IMG/VR virus record: IMGVR_UViG_3300025577_000045
Coordinates: 1-28,953 of that record
DNA length: 28,953 bases
Source: a virus
Direction: 5' to 3' (one strand)
How positions within the stretch are numbered: position 1 is the first letter of the stretch; every line of letters starts with the position of its first letter. Position numbers and translations under genes: made by a program. Of this stretch, positions 22,615-28,953 are shown one piece after another. The notes below the pieces were generated by a model. The model was not told the DNA's origin, did no database searches, and was given only the letters and a program-made list of their open reading frames with translations.

Positions 22615-24198
22615 TTAAAAGGCCGATTTCCAATCTTTAATATTATCTACTAAGTTACTATGCTCATCGTTTCTATTATCTTTAGATCCATGCATATAAC
22701 CAAATGGAGGTAGATCCTCTTCCATTTCCAGAATCCTTTCTTTATATAGAAGATCTTTAATTTCTATATCAGTTAATGATCTGAAAAAGTCAGTACTAAC
22801 AAACCATGCAAATAAAACAAAGTTCATTACAGAATCATCGTGTGTTCCACTTGCACCCGAATATGAGTTACCCTTTGGCTCAAACGAACTAAATTCTGCT
22901 ATTGTATTGGGATCAACCAATAATAATTTACCGCCTTCTAACAAATCTTTTAAGTTAGAACAGCCCATTCGTTTAACTTTTGCAGACATTGTTACGCCAA
23001 TACCATTTGATTTTACTGTGCTTGTTGTAAAAGTATTTTCATACTCATGTTCATAATAAACAGCATTACATACTACTTGTCCTGCATCATTATTCTCTAT
23101 AATTACAAGCGCATCGTTATATGTTTTTGCTGCTCTAATAATAACATCTGGGAATAATAGCGGGGAAATTGTATTATTTCTATATGTACAAACTTGTTTA
23201 AATGGTTGGTTTGTTATATCAATGACAGAAAAAGTACTATAGTCTTGTCCTCTTCCCTTTGAAACATCTGCAGTTAAAACATAAGTATGACTAAGATTTG
23301 GCTCTTCATAATAATTAATATCATGTTGAATTTTTTCAGGATTTCGTGAATTCATTCCTAAAAGAATATTTGTATCAATTAAAGTATGAGAGCTACCAAT
23401 AAACTCAATTTCAAATTCTTGTTTAAATTGAACGGCAGATGTATTAGCAATAGTTTCTTTTTTCCAAGCTTCATCTCTGCCTGGAACATCCCACCAACTA
23501 ACTGTGTATGGCGCAAAGTTATTAGCTTTTTGGACAGCGCCTTCCCATAGTTTATAAAACATATTACCAAGTCCATTTGGAGTGCTTGTAATAATTACCT
23601 TAGTGTCTTCACCAGAAGTAATAACTGGATATGTACTAGTGTAAAACTCTTCCGACCTTTGAACGAAAGCAAACTCATCAAGGAATACAACATTCAAACT
23701 CAAACCACGAATACTACTAGAACTAGTAGCTCCGGCAATAATCTCAGAGTTATGACTGAAAATAATATTACCTTTATTTAAAACTTTACAGCCAGGCTGT
23801 AAAAAGAATGGTAAATTCTCTAACATTAGAGTTAGCCTCGCAAGCATTTCTCTTGCAGTTGCTCCTTTATTGGCAAGAATACCGATCTTCTTATTTGAAT
23901 TAAATACTAAGTAATGAAGTAGCCATGCTATTGACGTGATACTTTTACCACTTTGACGGCAAGCTAAAACAATACTAAAACGATTATCTTTATAATGGTT
24001 TACAAGATCTTCTTGGTACCCTCTTAATTTAAATGGAACTAATCCTTTATCTAAACTAATTACCTTAACATATTTTTCGCAGAAGTATGAAATATTATTC
24101 ATACATTTCTTATATTCAATTACTTCTTCTTTAGTAAAGCTTTGTTGTACTCCATCCGCTTTAATAAAGGTATTACCATTATAAGAATTATTTTTCAT
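22615..24198 (-). CDS. 17: Terminase large subunit gp17
   Basis: A 527-residue packaging motor (T4: 610). The ATPase has Walker A ACRQSGKS (79-86), Walker B VVFLDE (170-175) and coupling motif ITSTPNG (203-209). The RNase H-like nuclease has Asp311 in LTADVSKGRGQDYS, Glu368 in VIIENNDAG, and Asp454/455 in GTHDDSVMN. The stop lies in a small CGGCC/GGCCG hairpin (22609-22625). It starts two bases after gene 16. Confidence 0.98.
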   Translation of the reverse strand: MKNNSYNGNTFIKADGVQQSFTKEEVIEYKKCMNNISYFCEKYVKVISLDKGLVPFKLRGYQEDLVNHYKDNRFSIVLACRQSGKSITSIAWLLHYLVFNSNKKIGILANKGATAREMLARLTLMLENLPFFLQPGCKVLNKGNIIFSHNSEIIAGATSSSSIRGLSLNVVFLDEFAFVQRSEEFYTSTYPVITSGEDTKVIITSTPNGLGNMFYKLWEGAVQKANNFAPYTVSWWDVPGRDEAWKKETIANTSAVQFKQEFEIEFIGSSHTLIDTNILLGMNSRNPEKIQHDINYYEEPNLSHTYVLTADVSKGRGQDYSTFSVIDITNQPFKQVCTYRNNTISPLLFPDVIIRAAKTYNDALVIIENNDAGQVVCNAVYYEHEYENTFTTSTVKSNGIGVTMSAKVKRMGCSNLKDLLEGGKLLLVDPNTIAEFSSFEPKGNSYSGASGTHDDSVMNFVLFAWFVSTDFFRSLTDIEIKDLLYKERILEMEEDLPPFGYMHGSKDNRNDEHSNLVDNIKDWKSAF

Positions 24199-24200
24199 CT

Positions 24201-24647
24201 TTAATCAACTTCGATTATATTGTCAGCGTTATCATCACCTTTTAATAAATTTTGTAACTCTGTTGTAGTGCCAACAAAAATACTGTTATTTGTAGTGGTG
24301 GACGCTGCTTTATTTTCGTCTTTAATTAAAGCCTTTCGTTGTTTTTGTAAATCTAAAAGCTGCCCATTCATTTCTGCGGTTTGCTTTATTAAAGCACCAA
24401 GAACTTCAAAAGCACGAGGATGTTCTGCGTCAGCTGCTAAGTTATGCATCTGCTCAATAGCTTCTCCACTAGTATCAATTAAACTTTTAATTTGTTTACG
24501 AGCTATTTCAAAATCCTCTTCAGCATCTGATATAAGGCGGTCTTGAGTTGGCTCCTTTTTTAAAGGGCGGAGTTCCATATTATTTTTCATTTCACTTGGA
24601 ATATTATTCTCAAGTGATTTTAAAATTTCGTTTTTATCTTTACTCAT
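24201..24647 (-). CDS. 16: Terminase small subunit gp16
   Basis: A 148-residue, largely helical protein (T4 gp16: 164) that recognises DNA and regulates gp17. It has DAEEDFEIARKQIKSLIDTS, GEAIEQMHNLAADAEHPRAF and EVLGALIKQTAEMNGQLLDL, the central coiled-coil oligomerisation region, and a C-terminal FVGTTTELQNLLKG. It is directly upstream of gene 17. Confidence 0.94.
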   Translation of the reverse strand: MSKDKNEILKSLENNIPSEMKNNMELRPLKKEPTQDRLISDAEEDFEIARKQIKSLIDTSGEAIEQMHNLAADAEHPRAFEVLGALIKQTAEMNGQLLDLQKQRKALIKDENKAASTTTNNSIFVGTTTELQNLLKGDDNADNIIEVD

Positions 24648-24671
24648 AATATAATTTATTTAAAAATTGCC

Positions 24672-25451
24672 TTAATCATCTGGCCAAATATCTCTATCAG
24701 GATCAATGATTCCTAAGTTAACAACACAATCAAAATCATCTTCGGTTTGCGCTCTCAGTGCCGTTTTAACTTCAACGCCGCCAAAGGCATCTTTGCCTTC
24801 TTCTTCCATAATACTTACATCAATAGCTTTAATTAAACCGCCGTTATTACATGGTATTAAAGGCCCTGCAAACTTAACCTTAACGCCAAAGCTCAATGTA
24901 TATATAATAGTTCTTCGTGAATCTTTAATACCACCTTGATACGAATCTTCATGATCAAGGGAGTTTAGGCTTATTGGAATATCTGTTATACTCTCAGGAC
25001 CTTCTAAACCTTTTACTGAAAGCGTATATGAAGGGCTAAAGAATGGTAAAATTTGTTCAACGATTTGAAGAGCTTCGTCTTGAGATCTAGATAAAACATT
25101 TAAATCAATTGTCATGTTATAAGGTACTGCTTGAAATACATTAAAGCAATTTCCATCAGCGTCCTTTTGTATTGTTTGATTAAATTTTGTTAACTTAGTA
25201 GCAGCGTCATATGTAATATCAGCAATCTCAAATGACATTCTTGGTAATTTAATAGCAATAGATTCATCAAGGGTAGATTCATTTATTCTTGCCAAATATC
25301 TTTCTCTTGGCGCATAGGCTAAAGGAACTCGCTGAACGCTTGTTAACGCGCCATCAACTCGCTTACCAATATAGATATCATTAAATAATGAGCCAAACAC
25401 ACTAATGATCTTTCGAACATTGGCATGGTAAAAATAATCGTGTCCTAGCAT
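24672..25451 (-). CDS. 15: Tail terminator / sheath completion protein gp15
   Basis: A 259-residue protein of the T4 gp15 family (272), the ring that caps the tail and binds the neck. Matches include the N-terminal YFYHANVRKIISVFGSLFND followed by IYIGK, RVPLAYAPRERYL, the IKLPRMSFEI-DITYD motif and EALQIVEQILPFFSPSYTL. A late-type AATAAATA lies 7 nt before the ATG at 25459-25466. Confidence 0.92.
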   Translation of the reverse strand: MLGHDYFYHANVRKIISVFGSLFNDIYIGKRVDGALTSVQRVPLAYAPRERYLARINESTLDESIAIKLPRMSFEIADITYDAATKLTKFNQTIQKDADGNCFNVFQAVPYNMTIDLNVLSRSQDEALQIVEQILPFFSPSYTLSVKGLEGPESITDIPISLNSLDHEDSYQGGIKDSRRTIIYTLSFGVKVKFAGPLIPCNNGGLIKAIDVSIMEEEGKDAFGGVEVKTALRAQTEDDFDCVVNLGIIDPDRDIWPDD

Positions 25452-25461
25452 AGTTTTTTAT

Positions 25462-26397
25462 TTATTGGAAATTAAATGGTTCACCGAATGGATTGCTCTC
25501 TGAAAAGTCAATAAATTCTAAACCGTTAGCCGCATCAGCAAACGTTGCATTACCCGCCCAATGATCTGAATTAAATATATCAGAGTCGGAATCGTCAAGG
25601 CTTCTTAGTTCACTTATAATTAAAGAGCCCCCGCTTTCAGTACCTAAGAATGATGTGTTAGCCTCAATATTATGGAAATATCCGTCATCAAACGTTAAAG
25701 TGCCAACTCTCATTTCTTCAACAATTGGGTCACTATCTGGAACTATATTATATTCAAAGAACTCTGTATTACCAGTTATACCGCCGGGTGTAGTAAATGT
25801 TAATGTTTCTCCATCAATAAAATTTGGTTCTGTTTTGGAATCAATAACAAAAGTAAATCCTTGAGAAAGTTTTTCTTGTATGTCATCAATATCGTCAATG
25901 CCTGTATCAATTTCTTGTCCTTCATATTCAAACTTCTCGCATGTAAGAGTAAATAATGGTAAGTCTTGTAATTGATAAAATGGTTTTTTAGAATCAGAAT
26001 AACGAATTTCAAAAATAGATTTATAAAGAGGCACATAAATTAAATCGCCCTCTCTTGGACGCACTGCATCATCAGCATAACCGTGACGCTGAATAAGTTG
26101 GTTCCATCGATACTTAGCGACGCGTAACGTCATTTCATCTCTAACTTCTAAACCAAACTTTTCATAAATTTTAGAATCTCCTTCAAAGCCCTCCATTTCC
26201 TCAACATACATTTCAACTTTGAATGCTTTATCAAAGGTTGAAACCACGTCTTCATTTAAAACAAAGTCCCTCTTAATAATCTTACGAGGAATATAATAAA
26301 CGTCAATGCCATGAATCTGTATGGACTCTATAACAAGAGACTCATATAAGTTTTGTTCAGACTTAGCGCCGTTTTGAAAATATTTATTTAAAGCCAT
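25462..26397 (-). CDS. 14: Neck protein gp14
   Basis: A 311-residue protein (T4 gp14: 256) forming the neck that joins head and tail. Family features: N-terminal LNKYFQNGAKSEQNLYESLV, IHGIDVYYIPRKI, RWNQLIQRHGY, RPREGDLIYVPLYKSIFEI and QLQDLPLFTLTCEKFEYEGQ, then DTGIDDID. The C-terminal 120 residues are Asp/Gly/Ser-rich, end in GEPFNFQ and make the protein longer than in T4. Confidence 0.92.
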   Translation of the reverse strand: MALNKYFQNGAKSEQNLYESLVIESIQIHGIDVYYIPRKIIKRDFVLNEDVVSTFDKAFKVEMYVEEMEGFEGDSKIYEKFGLEVRDEMTLRVAKYRWNQLIQRHGYADDAVRPREGDLIYVPLYKSIFEIRYSDSKKPFYQLQDLPLFTLTCEKFEYEGQEIDTGIDDIDDIQEKLSQGFTFVIDSKTEPNFIDGETLTFTTPGGITGNTEFFEYNIVPDSDPIVEEMRVGTLTFDDGYFHNIEANTSFLGTESGGSLIISELRSLDDSDSDIFNSDHWAGNATFADAANGLEFIDFSESNPFGEPFNFQ

Positions 26398-26409
26398 TGG
26401 TATTATATT

Positions 26410-27162
26410 TTAACCACAATAAAAATCAACGGGTGCTTCATATTGTAATTGCCATCTTTCTTTAAGTTCTTTTAAATCTGTTACAGCGTCATCATAAATT
26501 GGCCTCCCGTTTATTGTTACGCCGCCCGGTAGTTGCATTCCTTCAAATTTAATTAGATTTGCACCCCATTGTTTTTTAAGAAGTAGTGTTAATAATTCTT
26601 TTAAAGCCATATCATTATATACTTCAGGATATGAATTTGGATCTATTGTTTGGTAACATTCAACAAGAATAAAATTTCCAACGCCGGCATAACCTGTAAT
26701 ATCGCTATGTATTTTAATTGTATTTTTGTGGCGACTATATGAAACCTGTTGAGAATGACCATTTATAATATCATCAATTAATGAAAGGTTTTGTTTAGTC
26801 ATTTCATAGTTTACTAATCCTCCGCCGTTTGATCCATTCAATCCAGCAACATCATTAAGGTGCATTTGATATTTAACACTAAACATTCCACCAAGACTTG
26901 ATGAATTTAAACCTCTGATTCGAGTTACGCTTAATATTGAATCTGGTAATTGAATTTCCCTATTATCAATAGTATCTTGCGTTATCTCATGTTTAACAAA
27001 GGTTCTTACTACTGCATCTGAATGGTACTCCTGATAAAATTGAATAGCTTCATCAATGCGATCATCGATTTGATCTTCATCAAGGTTAATTTCAATGACA
27101 GGAGCGCCTAAAGCTCTTAAACAATATTCTGCTAATTGGTCTCTTGTTTCTGGTCTAGCCAT
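26410..27162 (-). CDS. 13: Neck protein gp13
   Basis: A 250-residue connector protein (T4 gp13: 309). The N terminus RDQLAEYCLRALGAPVIEIN, then DEDQIDDRIDEAIQFYQEYH, is characteristic, as is QLPDSILSVTRI and the C-terminal LTLLLKKQWGANLIKFEGMQ, then PGGVTINGRPIYDDA. It precedes 14 and 15 in the same order as T4. A perfect late promoter is exactly 5 nt upstream. Confidence 0.94.
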   Translation of the reverse strand: MARPETRDQLAEYCLRALGAPVIEINLDEDQIDDRIDEAIQFYQEYHSDAVVRTFVKHEITQDTIDNREIQLPDSILSVTRIRGLNSSSLGGMFSVKYQMHLNDVAGLNGSNGGGLVNYEMTKQNLSLIDDIINGHSQQVSYSRHKNTIKIHSDITGYAGVGNFILVECYQTIDPNSYPEVYNDMALKELLTLLLKKQWGANLIKFEGMQLPGGVTINGRPIYDDAVTDLKELKERWQLQYEAPVDFYCG

Positions 27163-27167
27163 ACTAT

Positions 27168-27175
27168 TATTTATA
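27168..27175 (-). promoter_or_regulatory. Late promoter TATAAATA of gene 13
   Basis: Perfect late box 5 nt before the gene 13 ATG; predicted +1 on the A of ATG. A plus-strand TATAAATT lies at 27189-27196, facing the other way. Confidence 0.75.
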
Positions 27176-27198
27176 TAAACTTATTATATATAAATTGT

Positions 27199-27378
27199 AT
27201 GAATAATGAAATAGTATACATTAACAAAGGCGCTCGGGAATTATTTAAAAAACTCGGATGTGGAGACATAGATTATATCATGATCTATAAAAAAGAAGGC
27301 AATGATATTTACTTTTCTGCCGGAGATAAAGGAAAGTTTAAATCCGATCAAGAAGAAATAAACTTATTTGGCGTTTAA
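27199..27378 (+). CDS. Small unknown protein, only plus-strand gene
   Basis: A 59-residue protein beginning MNNEIVYINKGARELFKKLG and ending in a charged segment. It has a real-protein look: alternating hydrophobics, Gly/Asp turns, balanced charge. An in-frame ATG at 27136 would extend into the gene 13 start, so 27199 is preferred. It is divergent from gene 13 and overlaps the 3' end of the next minus-strand gene by 15 bases. TATAAATT at 27189-27196 is too close to give a normal leader. Confidence 0.5.
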   Translation: MNNEIVYINKGARELFKKLGCGDIDYIMIYKKEGNDIYFSAGDKGKFKSDQEEINLFGV

Positions 27379-27846
27379 GAACGAACCGTATTTTAAAGCG
27401 ATCAGTAATAGAATATACCCTTGCCCCAAAATAATAGTAGCAATAAATATCTTATGAACCTTCTTAGCTAATAATTTATTTTCTGCAGGTATAAAAGCTT
27501 TTATATGGCAATACGCAGCTAACAATGTCATCCCTTGTCTAAAAACAAGGTTAGGAAAAACACCAAAACTAATTAATGCATCAACAGGTTCTTGCATTTG
27601 TAAATAACCAGCTCCCCAATAAAAAGCCCAGTATGTATTATCAAGAATATTTCCAAGGAACCCAATAAAAATTCCGGTAAGAAACCATCTCATTTTTTCT
27701 GAAGAATTGCTGGCACCCTTCTTATTAGCATTCTTTGCAGGCTTAAAAGCTTTAAAGACAACAATGATACATAGGGCCAGCATCGGCAAAGTCCAAGCTA
27801 TAGACTGTAATTGAGCAAAAGCTTTAAAGGTTTCGTAAGGCGTCAT
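27364..27846 (-). CDS. Multi-pass membrane protein, unknown
   Basis: A 160-residue protein with about four hydrophobic segments (near residues 12-33, 53-75, 93-113 and 132-151) separated by Lys-rich loops (KPAKNANKKG at 35-44, ENKLLAKKVHK at 122-132). No family recognised. It lies between the tail fibre and neck genes, beside another membrane protein. A holin or inner-membrane role is possible, but nothing specific supports it. Confidence 0.75.
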   Translation of the reverse strand: MTPYETFKAFAQLQSIAWTLPMLALCIIVVFKAFKPAKNANKKGASNSSEKMRWFLTGIFIGFLGNILDNTYWAFYWGAGYLQMQEPVDALISFGVFPNLVFRQGMTLLAAYCHIKAFIPAENKLLAKKVHKIFIATIILGQGYILLLIALKYGSFLNAK

Positions 27847-27907
27847 ATATTTTATGCGTGTGGTGTTTAAAGCAGAAATAAATCCTAAATCTTTACTTTA
27901 TATAATA

Positions 27908-27915
27908 TATTTATA
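27908..27915 (-). promoter_or_regulatory. Late promoter TATAAATA
   Basis: Perfect late box with a leader of about 56 nt to the ATG at 27846. It sits downstream of the stop at 27940. Confidence 0.6.
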
Positions 27916-27939
27916 AAAATATATCTTTAAATAATAACG

Positions 27940-28389
27940 CTAATTAGCATTTCTCTTAAACTCACGATCGAGTAAAATATCAACCTTTGTTTCAATAGCC
28001 TTTACGTCTTCTTTAATTACGCTTACCTTTTCATGAATTGGAGCGGTTTCTGCTAATATTTGAAGTTGTAATCGTTCTTCTTTGATATGAAATACCTGAT
28101 CTCTAGAATGTAGTTCATGAATCTCTCCCACTTCTTCTAATAATTTTTTAGTCCCAGAATGTGCTGGTAATTGATGGTGAGTACTTACATTATTTAAAAA
28201 TATAATACTTGACCCAACAAAACCAGATAAAGCAATACATGCTAAAGTAACTGCCAACCACCCTTGAATCGTATTTGGTTTTTTAAATCGTATACCAGTG
28301 TCAGTCGCATGTAACTCTTTGATAGTTTCAGCAACGACAAGTTTCATTTCGCGCGTAAAGGCATCTTCGTCAACTTCTGTGTGTTTCAT
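27940..28389 (-). CDS. Single-pass membrane protein with helical C-terminal domain
   Basis: A 149-residue protein: a cytoplasm-like charged N terminus (1-40), one transmembrane segment (about 41-66, WLAVTLACIALSGFVGSSII), then a long polar, probably coiled-coil segment (KKLLEEVGEIHELH and KEDVKAIETKVDILLDRE). The topology resembles inner-membrane spanins or holin-like proteins, and no enzyme motif is present. Function unknown; late expression is suggested by its promoter. Confidence 0.7.
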   Translation of the reverse strand: MKHTEVDEDAFTREMKLVVAETIKELHATDTGIRFKKPNTIQGWLAVTLACIALSGFVGSSIIFLNNVSTHHQLPAHSGTKKLLEEVGEIHELHSRDQVFHIKEERLQLQILAETAPIHEKVSVIKEDVKAIETKVDILLDREFKRNAN

Positions 28390-28434
28390 AACAAATGGGT
28401 ATAATATAAAGGTTTGGTTTACTTATTATAAACT

Positions 28435-28442
28435 TATTTATA
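28435..28442 (-). promoter_or_regulatory. Late promoter TATAAATA
   Basis: Perfect late box about 45 nt before the ATG at 28389, just after the tail-fibre gene stop. Confidence 0.6.
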
Positions 28443-28453
28443 AAATAGTATTT

Positions 28454-28953
28454 TTAATTACCGATTGCTTGCCAACAGAATCCAACGCCGTTACTACCAG
28501 CGCCCTGAGAATTATCAATGCCGTCTGGCCGATCTATAGTAAAACCTTGACGGTTATATGAATCATATGACATAGTCGTACCACCGCCCCCTTGTTTTGT
28601 AATATGTATAGTAAACATATTATTTGGAAACTCTTCTTCAAAGATAAACGTTTGGGCGCCATCTATGTTACTCATAGCAGTTCCAAACTTCATAATTAAA
28701 CCACCAGGTAGTTGTACATGGCCACTGCTGCCGATTAAGCTTGTGCTATAAGGAGCTCCAGGAGTTGGAATTCCGCTTAAAGTATTTGGAAATATGTCAT
28801 CAGTTCCAATTGTTAATTTCTGGCCTTGCTTAATAACAGTATCTCCGGCTTGAGTTACTGTTAAATCAAGGTCTGATGAAGTAAGCGACCCTTGGCCTCT
28901 AAATCCAATTCCAGAATTATCAGGTCCTTGATCAATAAATCCCCAATCGGCAT
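28454..28953 (-). CDS. Tail fibre protein, C-terminal part (5' end outside window)
   Basis: The frame is open from the right edge to the stop at 28454 (about 166 residues). It begins ADWGFIDQGPDNSGIGF, followed by VTQAGDTVIKQGQKLTIGTD. The segment VQLPGGLIMKFGTA, the following TFIFEEEFPNN, and the ending GVGFCWQAIGN match the common C-terminal fibre domain (gp53-like: LPxGxIxQWG ... F..AIG). This domain usually forms the receptor-binding or trimer-capping tip. An internal ATG at 28693 is not the real start, because family homology continues upstream of it. Confidence 0.8.
   Translation of the reverse strand, partial: ADWGFIDQGPDNSGIGFRGQGSLTSSDLDLTVTQAGDTVIKQGQKLTIGTDDIFPNTLSGIPTPGAPYSTSLIGSSGHVQLPGGLIMKFGTAMSNIDGAQTFIFEEEFPNNMFTIHITKQGGGGTTMSYDSYNRQGFTIDRPDGIDNSQGAGSNGVGFCWQAIGN

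Noticed and set aside
22609-22625. Terminator after gene 17
   Set aside because: Only a 5-bp CGGCC/GGCCG stem and no T-run follows; too weak to call.

Overview
This window looks like a block of the core genome of a T4-like myovirus (order Pantevenvirales), most likely of the marine 'exo-T-even' type. The evidence is recognisable T4 proteins in nearly every reading frame, a gp13-14-15-16-17-18-19-20-21-22-23 order followed by a tail-tube-like gene, uvsY, uvsW, 55, 47 and 46, and a CobS-like AAA+ ATPase beside a CobT-like VWA protein. From general knowledge, that arrangement resembles marine cyano- and pelagimyoviruses. The DNA is AT-rich and the host cannot be determined. Promoters matching TTTACA-17-TATAAT suggest a host with an ordinary sigma-70. 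No photosynthesis gene, tRNA, CRISPR array or insertion sequence was seen.

Layout: essentially every gene is on the minus strand, so transcription runs from right to left. From the right edge: a cut-off tail-fibre gene (28454-28953); two unrecognised membrane proteins (27364-28389); one small convergent plus-strand ORF (27199-27378); neck and tail-completion genes 13, 14 and 15; terminase 16 and 17; sheath 18 and tube 19; portal 20; a putative core protein; protease 21; scaffold 22; major capsid 23 ending in a strong terminator; and a second tail-tube-fold protein. Next come recombination and late-transcription genes: uvsY, an interrupted uvsW, a possible Sm-like protein, late sigma 55, and 47 and 46. 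Then come the CobT-like and CobS-like genes, a small basic protein, and the replication cluster: clamp 45, a small acidic protein, clamp-loader 44 and 62, and regA. A further gene is cut at the left edge.

How the genes work together: gp55 and the clamp gp45 should drive late promoters, and TATAAATA or a near match lies upstream of many structural genes. gp44/62 load the clamp. gp46/47, UvsY and UvsW belong to recombination-dependent replication. gp20-23 with the core and protease build the prohead, gp16/17 package DNA, and gp13, 14, 15, 18 and 19 build neck and tail.

Most striking points: (1) uvsW is split by a 338-base insertion with frame changes; removing it leaves about 506 UvsW-like codons, close to T4 UvsW. 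(2) Several late promoters sit exactly 5 nt before the start codon, which predicts leaderless late mRNAs; the early promoters of genes 45 and 55 abut their ATGs similarly. (3) The CobT-like protein carries an HExxH zinc-protease motif plus a complete VWA metal-binding site. (4) A divergent plus-strand promoter opposite gene 55 may make a short antisense RNA. No stretch over 300 bases lacks a gene; the longest gap is 7004-7271 (268 bases).
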